Below are positions 9,780 to 19,682 of a stretch of DNA of 64,000 nucleotides, piece after piece. The notes below the pieces were generated by a model, which was given only the letters and a program-made list of their open reading frames with translations, made no database searches and had not been told where the DNA came from. Both the position numbers and the translations under genes were made by a program. The stretch lies in contig NZ_CP150254.1 in assembly GCF_037975445.1 (NCBI RefSeq), forward strand, positions 4,090,001-4,154,000, given 5' to 3'. The first letter of the stretch is position 1. Each line of letters opens with the position of its first letter. The DNA comes from Peribacillus sp. FSL P2-0133 (lineage in GTDB: Bacteria > Bacillota > Bacilli > Bacillales > DSM-1321).

Positions 9780-11342
9780 ATGTCCAAATTTTTAAAAGGG
9801 ACGCTGATATTATTAATCGCAAGCCTGATTACAAGGGTTCTTGGTTTCATTAACCGCATTGTCATCGCCCGCTTCATCGGCGAAGAAGGCGTTGGTTTAT
9901 ATATGATGGCTTTACCGACCCTCTTTCTCGTCGTGAACATAACCCAGTTAGGCCTGCCAATCGCCATTTCGAAATTCGTGGCTGAGGCTAATGCCAGAGG
10001 GGATGAGCGGAAAATCAAGAAAATCCTTGTCGTCTCTTTGGCCTGCACCTTTACTCTTTCGATGATTTTCACTCCTGCGATGCTGGTTTTTGCGCCGGTT
10101 CTCTCAGAATACCTTTTCACTGATAAACGGACATTATGGCCGCTCATGGCGATTGCCCCGATCGTACCAATCATCGCCATTTCATCCGTACTGCGCGGTT
10201 ATTTCCAAGGCAAGCAAAATATGAAGCCCTTCGCTTTCTCACAAGTTATCGAACAGGTGGCCAGAATCACTTTCATAGCCGTCCTGACGAAGGCTTTTTT
10301 GCCATATGGAATTGAATATGCAGCAGCCGGGGCGATGTTAGCTTCAATCATCGGTGAACTTGTATCTCTCATCTACTTATTGACCAGCTTTAAACTAAAG
10401 AAACATTTTAAGTTCCGGAAAGGTTTCTTCAAGAATGTCAAATCCGGAAAAGGAACGTTCACTGAATTGATGGGGATCGCCCTGCCTTCTACTGGGAGCA
10501 GGATGATAGGATCCATCTCGTGGTTTTTCGAACCGATAGTGGTCGCTCAGAGTTTGGCAATTGCCGGAGTCACAGCCGCAGCAGCCACGAGTCAATACGG
10601 GGAGTTAACAGGGTATGCACTGCCATTGCTCATGCTTCCCTCTTTCGTTACATCATCACTGGCGACGGCACTTGTCCCGGCAGTGAGTGAAGCCCGTACG
10701 ACCGGAAACTTTTTACTCGTTGAACACAGGCTTCAGCAGGCCCTGAAAATCACCTTTATCACAGGCTGTTTAGCTATCGTCATTCTGTTCATCTTTGCCG
10801 AACCGATTTTACAAGTCATGTATGGCTCTTCGCATGCTGCTGTTTTCATTAAATTCCTGGCACCTTTTTTCATCCTTTATTACTTTCAATATCCGCTGCA
10901 ATCCATGCTGCAAGCACTGGATCTTGCAAAGGCCGCAATGTTCAACAGCCTGGCTGGGAACATCCTTAAAATCGGTGTGATTTGGCTGCTGGCGTCAAAG
11001 GAAAGTTTCGGGATCATGGGTGCCGCAATCGGGATAGCTGTCGGTACGATGCTCGTTACCTTCCTGCATTTTTCAACCGTGCTGAAGGTCGTCCCTTTCA
11101 CGCTTCATTTCCGCAGCTATATATCAGCTCTGGTTCTTGCTTTAATTTCCGGATGGGGCGGTTATTATCTTTATCAATTCCCGCTTTCCTCACTGCCACT
11201 TGGCACAAGGCTTATGTTTTCCGTGACGGTCGTTATCATGCTATTCACATTTTTCCTGCTCATGACCGGCAGCATAAAAAAGGCGGATCTGATCAGGATT
11301 CCTGTAGTGGGCGGCTTTTTATCAAAATTCGCTTGGAAATAA
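9780..11342 (+). CDS. spoVB: Stage V sporulation protein B (MOP-family flippase)
   Basis: 520 residues from the ATG at 9780, selected because GGGAGGGAG lies just upstream; an in-frame start 15 codons earlier has no ribosome site. It is a MATE/MOP-fold polytopic membrane protein with about 14 TM segments, beginning KGTLILLIASLITRVLGFINRIVIAR, the usual SpoVB N-terminus. In sporulation it is needed for spore cortex synthesis and is thought to move lipid-linked peptidoglycan precursors across the outer forespore membrane. It is divergent from comN, with a SigE-like promoter between them. Ends at a convergent terminator shared with yrbG. Confidence 0.95.
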   Translation: MSKFLKGTLILLIASLITRVLGFINRIVIARFIGEEGVGLYMMALPTLFLVVNITQLGLPIAISKFVAEANARGDERKIKKILVVSLACTFTLSMIFTPAMLVFAPVLSEYLFTDKRTLWPLMAIAPIVPIIAISSVLRGYFQGKQNMKPFAFSQVIEQVARITFIAVLTKAFLPYGIEYAAAGAMLASIIGELVSLIYLLTSFKLKKHFKFRKGFFKNVKSGKGTFTELMGIALPSTGSRMIGSISWFFEPIVVAQSLAIAGVTAAAATSQYGELTGYALPLLMLPSFVTSSLATALVPAVSEARTTGNFLLVEHRLQQALKITFITGCLAIVILFIFAEPILQVMYGSSHAAVFIKFLAPFFILYYFQYPLQSMLQALDLAKAAMFNSLAGNILKIGVIWLLASKESFGIMGAAIGIAVGTMLVTFLHFSTVLKVVPFTLHFRSYISALVLALISGWGGYYLYQFPLSSLPLGTRLMFSVTVVIMLFTFFLLMTGSIKKADLIRIPVVGGFLSKFAWK

Positions 11343-11343
11343 A

Positions 11344-11378
11344 ATGAACCGAAGCATTAAAAGGCTTCGGTCATTTCT
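11344..11378. terminator. Shared terminator between spoVB and yrbG
   Basis: ACCGAAGC (11348-11355) pairs with GCTTCGGT (11364-11371). T-richness on both sides is modest. The stem touches the yrbG stop codon. Confidence 0.6.
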
Positions 11379-12051
11379 TCGTTTCATTTTTATCGATATA
11401 AAATTGGCCATCTATGTACCCACAAATCGAAATCTCTTTAATCTTCGTTTCTCCCAGCTTTTTCAACTGGTGCCGGAGCCAAAAATGATTTTTGCCAATT
11501 CTATCGAGATTCCTCTCCTGTATCTCCCCGTCAATTATAAGGGGATAAGGTGTTTCCTTCGTTTTAGACCTTTTGCCTTTGGTATTCTTGATGATCGAAA
11601 GCTTCCCGGTAGATTCGAGGATTGCGAATTGCACCTCATTTAAATCATTAATTCCCTGTTCTCGCAGCTGGGTCAATAAATCATCGAAAGTATATCGTTG
11701 CTTACGCATCGCTTTTTCATCTATTTTCCCTTGATTGATGATGATCTGCGGCGTACCGTCCACGATGTTTCGAAATCTAATGCTTTTCAATGAAATGAAA
11801 GCCAATATTATTTGGATGAAAGCAAGAACGAACATCGGAATGATTTGCCTGAAAAATGGTCTATCCAAATCTTCAAAGGATAGAACGGCAATGTCCCCTA
11901 TCATGATGGATACCACTAAATCAAGAATGCTCAATTCCCCAACTTCCCGCTTACCCATCATTCGAAAAAGGATTAAGATGACTAGATAGATCACTGTTGT
12001 TCTAAAAATAATAGCCAGGATATCCACTTCAATACCACATCCTTCATCCAT
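11371..12051 (-). CDS. yrbG: DUF421 (YetF/YrbG-type) membrane protein
   Basis: Up to 226 residues. Three N-terminal TM helices (TTVIYLVILILFRMMGKREVGEL.., ..DLVVSIMIGDIAVLSF, IIPMFVLAFIQIILAFISL) are followed by a soluble mixed alpha/beta domain; this is the DUF421 plus YetF-like architecture, of unknown biochemical role. Synteny with B. subtilis yrbG (next to spoVB and yrzE) supports the symbol. The start is uncertain: the ATG at 12051 lacks a good ribosome site, while an in-frame GTG eight codons later (about 12027) lies 12 bases after AAGGA and gives a more typical N-terminus. Confidence 0.85.
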   Translation of the reverse strand: MDEGCGIEVDILAIIFRTTVIYLVILILFRMMGKREVGELSILDLVVSIMIGDIAVLSFEDLDRPFFRQIIPMFVLAFIQIILAFISLKSIRFRNIVDGTPQIIINQGKIDEKAMRKQRYTFDDLLTQLREQGINDLNEVQFAILESTGKLSIIKNTKGKRSKTKETPYPLIIDGEIQERNLDRIGKNHFWLRHQLKKLGETKIKEISICGYIDGQFYIDKNETKK

Positions 12052-12205
12052 AGCATGGCTTGGGAACTGAAAAATTACTCCATAATCTTTGCTAATTTTG
12101 CGGGAAGCTTCTTAAACCTGGTCTAAAGGTTCGATATCGGGAATATGCTTGTACAAACACATAAACAGGCTATACGTATCAGCCTTTCAAAAAGGAGGAA
12201 TACCC

Positions 12206-12592
12206 ATCGAAACTAAAAAAATGAGTGTCGCCGTAATTTATGGCGTAGGCTCCATCTTTGCCATAGCGATGATTGCTAGTTTAATCGTTTCCATCCTTCT
12301 TCGTTTTACTTCACTGACGGAATCATCCCTGACATACGTGATCATGATCGTGTCCTTTTTATCGCTGTTCATTGGCGGATTCATTTCAGGAGGCAAAGGG
12401 AAAAAGCAAGGACTATTCTTGGGCGGAAGCACTGGGCTGCTTTATCTGTTGGTCGTGTTCCTTTTTCAATATTTAGGTCACGATGCACTTTTCACCATCA
12501 AGCAATGGATATACTATGGCTGTTTCGTGATTACGGCCATGATGGGCGGCGTACTTGGGGTCAACATGAGTTCCGACTCCCGCACCGATTAA
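12206..12592 (+). CDS. yrzE: TIGR04086/YrzE family membrane protein, start codon ambiguous
   Basis: About 123-128 residues with four TM helices (VIYGVGSIFAIAMIASLIVSILL; YVIMIVSFLSLFIGGFISGG; LFLGGSTGLLYLLVVFLFQYL; WIYYGCFVITAMMGGVLGVN) and a basic GGKGKKQG loop. Function unknown; the family sits between yajC and spoVB in Bacilli. Start choice is odd: a near-perfect Shine-Dalgarno (AAAGGAGG, 12191-12198) is placed for a codon at 12206, but that codon is ATC. The first in-frame ATG is at 12221, 22 bases from the site. An ATC start, or a base change of an ancestral ATG, explains this best. A longer TTG-start version (12149) is less likely. Confidence 0.75.
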   Translation: METKKMSVAVIYGVGSIFAIAMIASLIVSILLRFTSLTESSLTYVIMIVSFLSLFIGGFISGGKGKKQGLFLGGSTGLLYLLVVFLFQYLGHDALFTIKQWIYYGCFVITAMMGGVLGVNMSSDSRTD

Positions 12593-12600
12593 AAAACACA

Positions 12601-12633
12601 GCAAAAAACCGGGCACATGGCCCGGTTTTTTCG
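12601..12633. terminator. Shared terminator between yrzE and yajC
   Basis: AACCGGGC (12607-12614) pairs with GCCCGGTT (12620-12627), with A-run and T-run on either side, so it serves both convergent genes. Confidence 0.85.
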
Positions 12634-12639
12634 TTTGTC

Positions 12640-12924
12640 TTATAGAGTTGCTTCTTTATTCGGTGCGCTTTCCGTAATTTCACGGATTGCAGCACGGTCA
12701 AAAGTTAGTTTTGTACCGTCTGGTGATTTAATGACGATTTGCAGGTCATCGATTGCATCGATTGTTCCGTGCATGCCGCCGATAGTAGCAACTTTATCAC
12801 CTTTTTTCAAACTGCTTTGCATGTTTCGCGTAGCCTTTTGGCGTTTTTGCTGCGGGCGGATCAATAAGAAATAGAACAATACGAACATTAAAATCAACGG
12901 AAGTATTTGTGTTAAATTACCCAT
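12640..12924 (-). CDS. yajC: Preprotein translocase accessory subunit YajC
   Basis: 94 residues. One N-terminal TM segment (ILPLILMFVLFYFLLIRPQQKRQK), the hallmark IRPQQKR stretch, then a small soluble domain (KKGDKVATIGGMHGTIDAID). YajC associates with SecDF-YidC at the Sec channel; deletion is usually mild. It is the last gene of the ruvAB-queA-tgt-yajC cluster in this orientation; 42 bases separate it from tgt. Confidence 0.95.
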   Translation of the reverse strand: MGNLTQILPLILMFVLFYFLLIRPQQKRQKATRNMQSSLKKGDKVATIGGMHGTIDAIDDLQIVIKSPDGTKLTFDRAAIREITESAPNKEATL

Positions 12925-12966
12925 TTTGTATATTCACTCCTTTCGTTCATTAAAATATGTATGGAA

Positions 12967-14142
<1,176 letters not shown>

Positions 14143-15171
14143 TTACTTAATTAACATTGCATCTCCAAAACTAAAGAACCTGTATTTTTCTTCCACAGCC
14201 GTTTCATAGGCATGAAGGACATGCTCCCTGCCTGCAAGTGCAGAAATAAGCATGATTAAAGTCGATTTGGGCAAATGGAAGTTCGTTATCATCGCATCGA
14301 TCCCTTTGAACTCATAACCAGGATAAATGAAGATGCTCGTCCAGCCATTCTCTTCCTTGAAAACCCCATCATTGCGGGACGCAATCGTTTCCAATGTCCT
14401 TGTGGACGTTGTGCCGACCGTAATGATTTTCCCGCCTTTATCTTTCACATCATTCAGTAATCTGGCTGTGCCTTCCGTCATTTGATAAAATTCCGAATGC
14501 ATTTCGTGGCTGTCAATATCGTCGACACTTACTGGACGGAATGTACCAAGCCCGACATGCAGCGTGATGAAGGCGATGTGGACACCCATCCCTTTAAGTT
14601 TCTCAAGCAAATCCTCCGTAAAATGCAGGCCAGCGGTAGGTGCCGCTGCAGATCCCCGTTCACGCGCATATACCGTTTGATAGCGGTCCTGGTCGTCGAG
14701 CTGTTCCTTGATGTATGGAGGTAACGGCATTTCGCCAAGCTTCTCCAGTATTTCATAAAATATGCCATCATATTTAAATTCAAGGATTCGGCCGCCATGC
14801 TCGAGCACGCCTGTACAGACGGCACTCAGCTTACCATCGCCAAAAACGATTGTCGAGCCTACTTTAATCCGTTTGGCCGGCTTCACAAGCGTTTCCCATA
14901 CATCATCACGCTCTTGCTTAAGCAGCAATACTTCGATTTTTGCACCGGTTCCTTCTTTACTGCCGTATAGTCGGGCCGGAAGCACCTTCGTATCATTCAA
15001 CACCAGGCAATCTCCCGGTTTGATATATTCCGTGATATGGCTGAATACATCATGCTGGAGCTTACCGGTTTCTTTGTCCAGCACCATCAATCTGCTGGCT
15101 TCCCTATCTTCCAAAGGAACTTGGGCAATTAGTTCCTCCGGTAAATGAAAATCAAACATATCCAATTTCAT
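14143..15171 (-). CDS. queA: S-adenosylmethionine:tRNA ribosyltransferase-isomerase
   Basis: 342 residues from the ATG at 15171 ([23 protein letters not shown]), chosen over a GTG three codons upstream because AAGGAAGTG spaces correctly to it. The enzyme transfers and isomerises the ribosyl group of SAM onto preQ1-tRNA to give epoxyqueuosine. Conserved QueA blocks are seen: [16 protein letters not shown] (~55), [11 protein letters not shown] (~180), [11 protein letters not shown] (~205), TTSTRTLE (~250) and [19 protein letters not shown] (~300). In an operon with ruvAB and tgt. Confidence 0.96.
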   Translation of the reverse strand: MKLDMFDFHLPEELIAQVPLEDREASRLMVLDKETGKLQHDVFSHITEYIKPGDCLVLNDTKVLPARLYGSKEGTGAKIEVLLLKQERDDVWETLVKPAKRIKVGSTIVFGDGKLSAVCTGVLEHGGRILEFKYDGIFYEILEKLGEMPLPPYIKEQLDDQDRYQTVYARERGSAAAPTAGLHFTEDLLEKLKGMGVHIAFITLHVGLGTFRPVSVDDIDSHEMHSEFYQMTEGTARLLNDVKDKGGKIITVGTTSTRTLETIASRNDGVFKEENGWTSIFIYPGYEFKGIDAMITNFHLPKSTLIMLISALAGREHVLHAYETAVEEKYRFFSFGDAMLIK

Positions 15172-15209
15172 CTGTTCCACTTCCTTACGTGTCTATCAAG
15201 CTGTAATCA

Positions 15210-15416
15210 TTATTTAAAACGGCCGATCAAATAAAAAATGGCGGACAACACAACACTGACGATGATTGATGTAACGATAGGAAAGTAAAACGTCGTATTC
15301 CCCTTTTTCAGAAAAATATCTCCCGGCAGCCTGCCGAGATGAATATATTTCATCGCAAATCCAATCACGAATATAATTACACCCAGAATCATAACCATCT
15401 TTGGTATATTCATCAT
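15210..15416 (-). CDS. DUF2905 small membrane protein
   Basis: 68 residues with two TM helices ([19 protein letters not shown] and [25 protein letters not shown]) separated by [21 protein letters not shown], the recognisable DUF2905 core. No known function. Its ATG overlaps the ruvB stop by 4 bases, so it is translationally coupled to ruvB. The same small gene sits after ruvB in many Bacilli. Confidence 0.85.
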   Translation of the reverse strand: MMNIPKMVMILGVIIFVIGFAMKYIHLGRLPGDIFLKKGNTTFYFPIVTSIIVSVVLSAIFYLIGRFK

Positions 15417-16411
15417 TCAGGCATCTCCATGCCGAAATGCTCATAAACTAGCTGTGTTGCCATCCGGCCTCTTGGGGTACGCTGAAGAAAACCGACTTGT
15501 AACAGATATGGTTCATACACATCTTCGATCGTATGTGCCTCTTCGCCAATCGTTGCCGCAATCGTTTCCAGACCCACTGGTCCGCCACGGAATTTTTCAA
15601 TGATCCCTTTAAGTAATTTATGGTCAATATGATCGAGTCCTAAACGGTCGACCTGCATTAATTCAAGCGCATAATCGGCAAGCTCGGCCGTTATCGTACC
15701 ATCGCCGCGCACCTGGGCGAAATCCCGGACCCTCCGTAAAAGCCGATTGGCAATTCTCGGGGTGCCCCTTGACCTTCTTGCAAGCTCGGCTGCTGCTTGA
15801 TCATCCATCTCCGTATCCATGATTCTTGCTGTACGGATGATGATATCAGTCAAATGGGGTTCCGTATAATATTCAAGACGGCTCAAAACGCCAAAACGGT
15901 CCCTGAGCGGTGCAGACAATGAGCCTGCACGCGTCGTGGCCCCTACGAGGGTGAACGGCGGCAAGTCGATCCTGATCGAACGGGCTTCCGGTCCCTTACC
16001 GACTACAATATCCAGACAAAAGTCCTCCATAGCCGGATATAGCACTTCTTCAACTACACGTGGAAGACGGTGAATCTCATCGATGAACAATACATCACCT
16101 GGTTCAAGTGCACTCAAAATGGCCGCCAGATCTCCCGGCCGCTCAATGGCGGGACCGGAAGTCGTGCGGATATTTACACCCATTTCATTGGCGATGATGA
16201 CGGCAAGCGTCGTCTTTCCAAGACCAGGCGGTCCATATAAAAGTACATGATCGAGCGTTTCTTCACGCATCCTTGCCGCTTCGATGTATACACTTAAATT
16301 CGCTTTCACTTTATCCTGTCCGATATATTGCTTTAAGTTTTGAGGCCGCAGGCTTTGTTCAAAGGACAGTTCGTTCAAATCGGCTTCCTGATTGAATATT
16401 CTCTCCTCCAT
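15413..16411 (-). CDS. ruvB: Holliday junction branch migration ATPase RuvB
   Basis: 332 residues, normal length. RuvB hexamers drive RuvA-bound Holliday junctions. Seen: [11 protein letters not shown] (~22), Walker [12 protein letters not shown] (~60-70), Walker [10 protein letters not shown] (~105-113), sensor ATTRAGSL (~155) with the arginine finger region APLRDRFG, and a C-terminal winged helix ([18 protein letters not shown]). It starts 11 bases after ruvA. Upstream Shine-Dalgarno AGGAGTGG. Confidence 0.97.
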   Translation of the reverse strand: MEERIFNQEADLNELSFEQSLRPQNLKQYIGQDKVKANLSVYIEAARMREETLDHVLLYGPPGLGKTTLAVIIANEMGVNIRTTSGPAIERPGDLAAILSALEPGDVLFIDEIHRLPRVVEEVLYPAMEDFCLDIVVGKGPEARSIRIDLPPFTLVGATTRAGSLSAPLRDRFGVLSRLEYYTEPHLTDIIIRTARIMDTEMDDQAAAELARRSRGTPRIANRLLRRVRDFAQVRGDGTITAELADYALELMQVDRLGLDHIDHKLLKGIIEKFRGGPVGLETIAATIGEEAHTIEDVYEPYLLQVGFLQRTPRGRMATQLVYEHFGMEMPE

Positions 16412-16422
16412 TGCGCCACTCC

Positions 16423-17037
16423 TTATCTTAACATCATTTGCAATGCTTTCTTAATATATTGCTCGGTCGTCATATCTTCAGCCTGCAATTTCTTGGCAAC
16501 CTTTTGGATTTCCTTTTCAGAATAACCAAGAGCCTTCAATGCAAGAATGGCTTCATCCAATTCCTCCGTATAGCCATTTGGACTGAGTGCAGCCGTTACG
16601 CCTTCGTTAAACAAGCTTGGAAACGCATCCGGAATAATGTTCTCAAGTTTCCCTTTTAAATCGAGAATCATCTGCCGTGCCGTTTTCTTTCCTACTCCCG
16701 GGAATTTCACCAAAAACGATTCATCTTCATTTTCGATCGCCTGTACCACCTGATCAACCTGGCCTGATGCCAATATGGCTAGAGCACCCTTCGGCCCGAT
16801 TCCCGTTACATTCAATAATTTTGTGAATAACGCCTTTTCTTGACGAGTCTGAAACCCGTATAATGCGGCCATATCCTCACGAACATAATGATACAGGAAT
16901 ACTTGAATTTCTTTCTGGTATTGAGCGGAAAAAATAAAAGGATTCGGTGTCATCACTTGATATCCGATCCCCCCATTTTCCACAACTATGTATTCAGGCC
17001 CAATATAATCGACCTTGCCTTTTATATAATCATACAA
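16423..17037 (-). CDS. ruvA: Holliday junction DNA helicase subunit RuvA
   Basis: 204 residues from a TTG start at 17037 with GGGAGAG 7 bases upstream. Domain I is the OB fold ([26 protein letters not shown]), domain II holds two helix-hairpin-helix motifs ([16 protein letters not shown] ~70-85, [17 protein letters not shown] ~105-121), and domain III is the C-terminal RuvB-binding three-helix bundle ([23 protein letters not shown]). A weak SigA-like promoter (TGAACA, 17 bases, TAAAAT) lies just upstream. In B. subtilis csbX and bofC follow upstream; here csbX is absent and a repeat element takes the gap. Confidence 0.97.
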   Translation of the reverse strand: MYDYIKGKVDYIGPEYIVVENGGIGYQVMTPNPFIFSAQYQKEIQVFLYHYVREDMAALYGFQTRQEKALFTKLLNVTGIGPKGALAILASGQVDQVVQAIENEDESFLVKFPGVGKKTARQMILDLKGKLENIIPDAFPSLFNEGVTAALSPNGYTEELDEAILALKALGYSEKEIQKVAKKLQAEDMTTEQYIKKALQMMLR

Positions 17038-17199
17038 ATTAATTCTCTCCCTGATTTTGCTGTACCTCTCATTTTATCATAAAAAGGGGGTGTTGTTCAT
17101 TAAAAGTTATTTAGTAGGCGCAAAGACTTTTACAATAAAGGATATCCCGTTTCATTACATTTGAGGTATTATCCCTTCCTACAGTTTGTAGACAAATGG

Positions 17200-17392
17200 G
17201 GTTCTATCTATATTTTAAACAAGGTATTGGAACGGGTGTGCGAGACTCCTGCGGGGAAAGTGCGTCCAGGGGAGACCGTGGCATAAAGGCGCAGAGGGAG
17301 GAAAGCGAGTGCCTGGAGTCAACGTTCAAATTGTACAAACCCTAAAAAACTGCAGACAAACCCGATTTTCATCGAGTGTACCTACAGTCTGG
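17200..17392 (+). repeat. ~200-bp interspersed repeat, copy 1 (degenerate)
   Basis: This stretch matches, in inverted orientation, the sequence at 46518-46745. Shared landmarks in order: TTCTATCTATA, a GGAACGGGTG-like segment, CGAGACTCCTGCGGG, GTCCAGGGGAGACC, GGCGCA, GCGAGTGCCT, CAACGTTCAAATTG, ACAAA-CC-TAAA, and a final hairpin CTGCAGACAAAC..CTACAG. This copy is shorter by ~35 bases in the GC-rich middle and its end hairpin is imperfect. It fills most of the 375-base ruvA-bofC gap. No protein gene is supported here. Confidence 0.8.
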
Positions 17393-17412
17393 AGGATGGG
17401 TGTCATCCCATC

Positions 17413-17922
17413 CTAATTTAACGAATATGGCTCATACTCTTTAATGAGCTGTTTATATTGGTCTTTATTCATGATTGGAATCCCTTTTTGCAGTTCCTCC
17501 TGCTTGTATGCTTCAAGTTTACCAACGTCTATTTGGTAGAAAGTATGAATGATCTTGGCATGCTCGGGCCTTCCGATAAAAATGGATAACGTACCATCTT
17601 CCCTCATCCCAAGGTAACCATTCGCTTTTAAAAGCGGAGATATGTCATTTTCAATTTTCTTCATGACAATCTGCTCTTCATTTTGATCGACCACTTTCCA
17701 TCCTTCATATTTTGACCAAAAATCCTCCATCGACCAAATTGTTTCTGTCAATTTCTCTTCACTTAATTCGCCATCCAGATACATACGCTGAAGAATGACC
17801 TTCCTTTCAATAGGATCATTTTCCTTTTGAACGGTTTCTTCGGCAAAAACGGTTAAGCAAATTGGCAATATGAAAAGCGTCACGAAAAATTGGATTCTAA
17901 GTTGATTAATCAATATATTCAC
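17413..17922 (-). CDS. bofC: Forespore regulator of the SigK checkpoint, BofC
   Basis: 169 residues. An N-terminal signal-like segment (QFFVTLFILPICLTVFA) precedes a secreted part with VILQRMYLDGELSEEKLTETIWSMEDFW.KYE, the BofC family core, and a C-terminal beta-rich domain (DGTLSIFIGRP). BofC is secreted from the forespore into the intermembrane space and modulates the SpoIVB signalling that releases SpoIVFB; those partners SpoIVFA/FB lie at 36-37.6 kb. Conserved position next to ruvA supports the call. A GGATGGG/CCCATCC hairpin overlaps the stop but lacks a T-run. Confidence 0.88.
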   Translation of the reverse strand: MNILINQLRIQFFVTLFILPICLTVFAEETVQKENDPIERKVILQRMYLDGELSEEKLTETIWSMEDFWSKYEGWKVVDQNEEQIVMKKIENDISPLLKANGYLGMREDGTLSIFIGRPEHAKIIHTFYQIDVGKLEAYKQEELQKGIPIMNKDQYKQLIKEYEPYSLN

Positions 17923-17983
17923 CTCTTAAGGCGTTTACTTTTTATGTAGTTTGACCCCAAATAAGGATTATTAACCAGAAAAA

Positions 17984-18018
17984 AATCAAAAAGAGCTGAC
18001 TCCGTATTGGGTCAGCCC
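17984..18018 (-). terminator. coxA terminator
   Basis: GCTGAC (17995-18000) pairs with GTCAGC (18011-18016); on the minus strand the stem is followed by TCTTTTTG. It lies right after the coxA stop. Confidence 0.75.
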
Positions 18019-18023
18019 ACTAA

Positions 18024-18623
18024 TTATTTTAAGTGATTTTCGTGAATGTTAAGGTTATCGAACAAGTCATTGGCATCCAAAATGATCATTTCCCTCGTAT
18101 CCCCATCCCGAAGATTGTTATCAAGTGTCATCGTCCTGAAATAGACACCTTCATCGGTGGTTACATATAGGGTACGGCCATTGGTAAGGGGTCCGATTTC
18201 CGTCTTGATTCTTTCTTTAACATCTTTTGCTTGGCTGTAGTCATCAAGCCGCAAGGCTACCAGCATTTCATCTTTCATGATGATTGTCCTGGCATCGATG
18301 ACCGGCTCCATTTTATTGGCGATACCATTTACTTTATCGGCAAAAGCACCTTCATAAGAATTATAATAAGATGATTTTGCCTTAAGCGGTTTACTTTCAT
18401 GTCCATGGTAGTTACGATCACTCTTACTGTACGCATCATCTTTATCGTATAAACCTTGCACCATATTCTCATAATTGATGTTGCGTACCAATGCATCTTT
18501 TTTATTGTACCCTGTATCATTGGTGATATTTTCATTTTCCGCTGCATTATTATTAGCACATCCAACCAAACTGACGGCGGCCAATACCGTACAAAGCGGA
18601 TGTGCCCATTTTATTTTCTGCAC
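18024..18623 (-). CDS. coxA: YhcN/YlaJ-family sporulation lipoprotein (CoxA-like)
   Basis: 199 residues from a GTG at 18623, chosen because GGGAGGG is 6 bases upstream and a lipoprotein signal peptide then begins at residue 1 (QKIKWAHPLCTVLAAVSLVGC, lipobox LVGC ~residue 21). The mature part is Asn-rich then carries the YhcN/YlaJ domain (ADKVNGIANKMEPVIDARTIIMKDEMLVALRLDD, VKERIKTEI, VYVTTDEGVYFRT-like). In B. subtilis coxA (yrbB) lies directly after safA and encodes a spore cortex protein; here a kinase-like gene is inserted between them. Function in cortex is inferred from position. Confidence 0.8.
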   Translation of the reverse strand: MQKIKWAHPLCTVLAAVSLVGCANNNAAENENITNDTGYNKKDALVRNINYENMVQGLYDKDDAYSKSDRNYHGHESKPLKAKSSYYNSYEGAFADKVNGIANKMEPVIDARTIIMKDEMLVALRLDDYSQAKDVKERIKTEIGPLTNGRTLYVTTDEGVYFRTMTLDNNLRDGDTREMIILDANDLFDNLNIHENHLK

Positions 18624-18725
18624 CAATAACCCTCCCATTGCAATAGAATGAGCTATATTCCGCTCATAATTAGCATGGGTGTCGAACGGGAAATGTACTC
18701 TGTAAGATACGGCCAAAATCCCGTT

Positions 18726-19682
18726 TTAATTCCTATTAAGGGAAGAAATCCTTTCCGCCAATTTTTCATTCATCTCCATCCGCTCCGAAAAACCTTCCAC
18801 GGTCATTTTCCAGACCGAATGAAGCTGGGAAGAACTTTTATTAAGACGATTCCATTCACGGAAAATATCGGTAGGATAAGTTAAAGCATATAAAAAGGCC
18901 AGGTCTGACTGATACCTTTGCATCTGCGGAACTTCCCACAGTTCGGTGGCCGCATCATCCAAATGAGGCGAAATTCGATTTGCATACTGTAAATAATCTA
19001 TGCACCTCGGGGCTTTCGCCATTAAGTCAAAATCGATTAAGGTCAAAGTGCCGTCCGCCCTCCGCAAGAAATTATGGTGGGCACAATCACCATGAATGAT
19101 GACTTTCTTTTCCTTATTCCATAAAGACTGATTTTTATCAAACCCCTCTAGCGACCATTCACCCCATCTAATCCATTCCTTGATAATATCTTCGGAAACA
19201 TATTGGCGAACATATGAAAAGTTCTTTTTAAATAGTGATAAGCGTTCTTTCCACTTTTTTGATTGATTGAACACAGGAGCGTTAATGGAGATATGTTCCG
19301 ACACATCATGGAAGCTTTCCAGTAACTGAATGCCCTCTAAGCGGTCCTTATTATTGGAGTATCTGAATTTTTTCTTACTCGGCGGAAAATAGTCCATACT
19401 GCCATACCATTTCTCTTTAAATTGAAAGGGCATTAGATTCTGATGAATATAATACGTTTGATGAAATCCCTTTTGTTTTAACAAAGAAGTCAATTCCCTT
19501 TGCCGATCCCATTTTTCAAAACTGTCGAATCCTTTAAGGATCATAGGATGACCCTTTTCAAAAGTTAATAAATAGACACTGCTTTGAATATGGTGGACTT
19601 TCTTTGGCTTACGATTTAAATAAGAGAGGAGACGAGTGTTAAAGACACTGTCTCCTTGATAATTAGTAGTCATCGCTTTCAT
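18726..19682 (-). CDS. CotS/APH-like phosphotransferase downstream of safA
   Basis: 318 residues with a choline/aminoglycoside-kinase fold: N-lobe SSVYLLTFEKGHPMILKGF (Lys ~50), long helical insert, catalytic loop VIIHGDCAHHNF (~residues 194-205, Brenner motif HxDxxxxN intact) and metal site LIDFDLMAKAP (~217). It resembles spore-coat kinase-like proteins of the CotS/CotI/YutH group rather than drug-resistance enzymes, and its neighbours are all spore genes. The start overlaps the last 20 bases of safA; an ATG three codons later (19673) is an alternative. The substrate is unknown. Unlike YsxE (53.5 kb) it keeps its catalytic residues. Confidence 0.8.
   Translation of the reverse strand: MKAMTTNYQGDSVFNTRLLSYLNRKPKKVHHIQSSVYLLTFEKGHPMILKGFDSFEKWDRQRELTSLLKQKGFHQTYYIHQNLMPFQFKEKWYGSMDYFPPSKKKFRYSNNKDRLEGIQLLESFHDVSEHISINAPVFNQSKKWKERLSLFKKNFSYVRQYVSEDIIKEWIRWGEWSLEGFDKNQSLWNKEKKVIIHGDCAHHNFLRRADGTLTLIDFDLMAKAPRCIDYLQYANRISPHLDDAATELWEVPQMQRYQSDLAFLYALTYPTDIFREWNRLNKSSSQLHSVWKMTVEGFSERMEMNEKLAERISSLNRN

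Noticed and set aside
9610..9822. N-terminal extension of comN by 71 residues
   Set aside because: It overlaps the spoVB promoter and start on the other strand, has no ribosome site, and a good GGAGG precedes the ATG at 9609.
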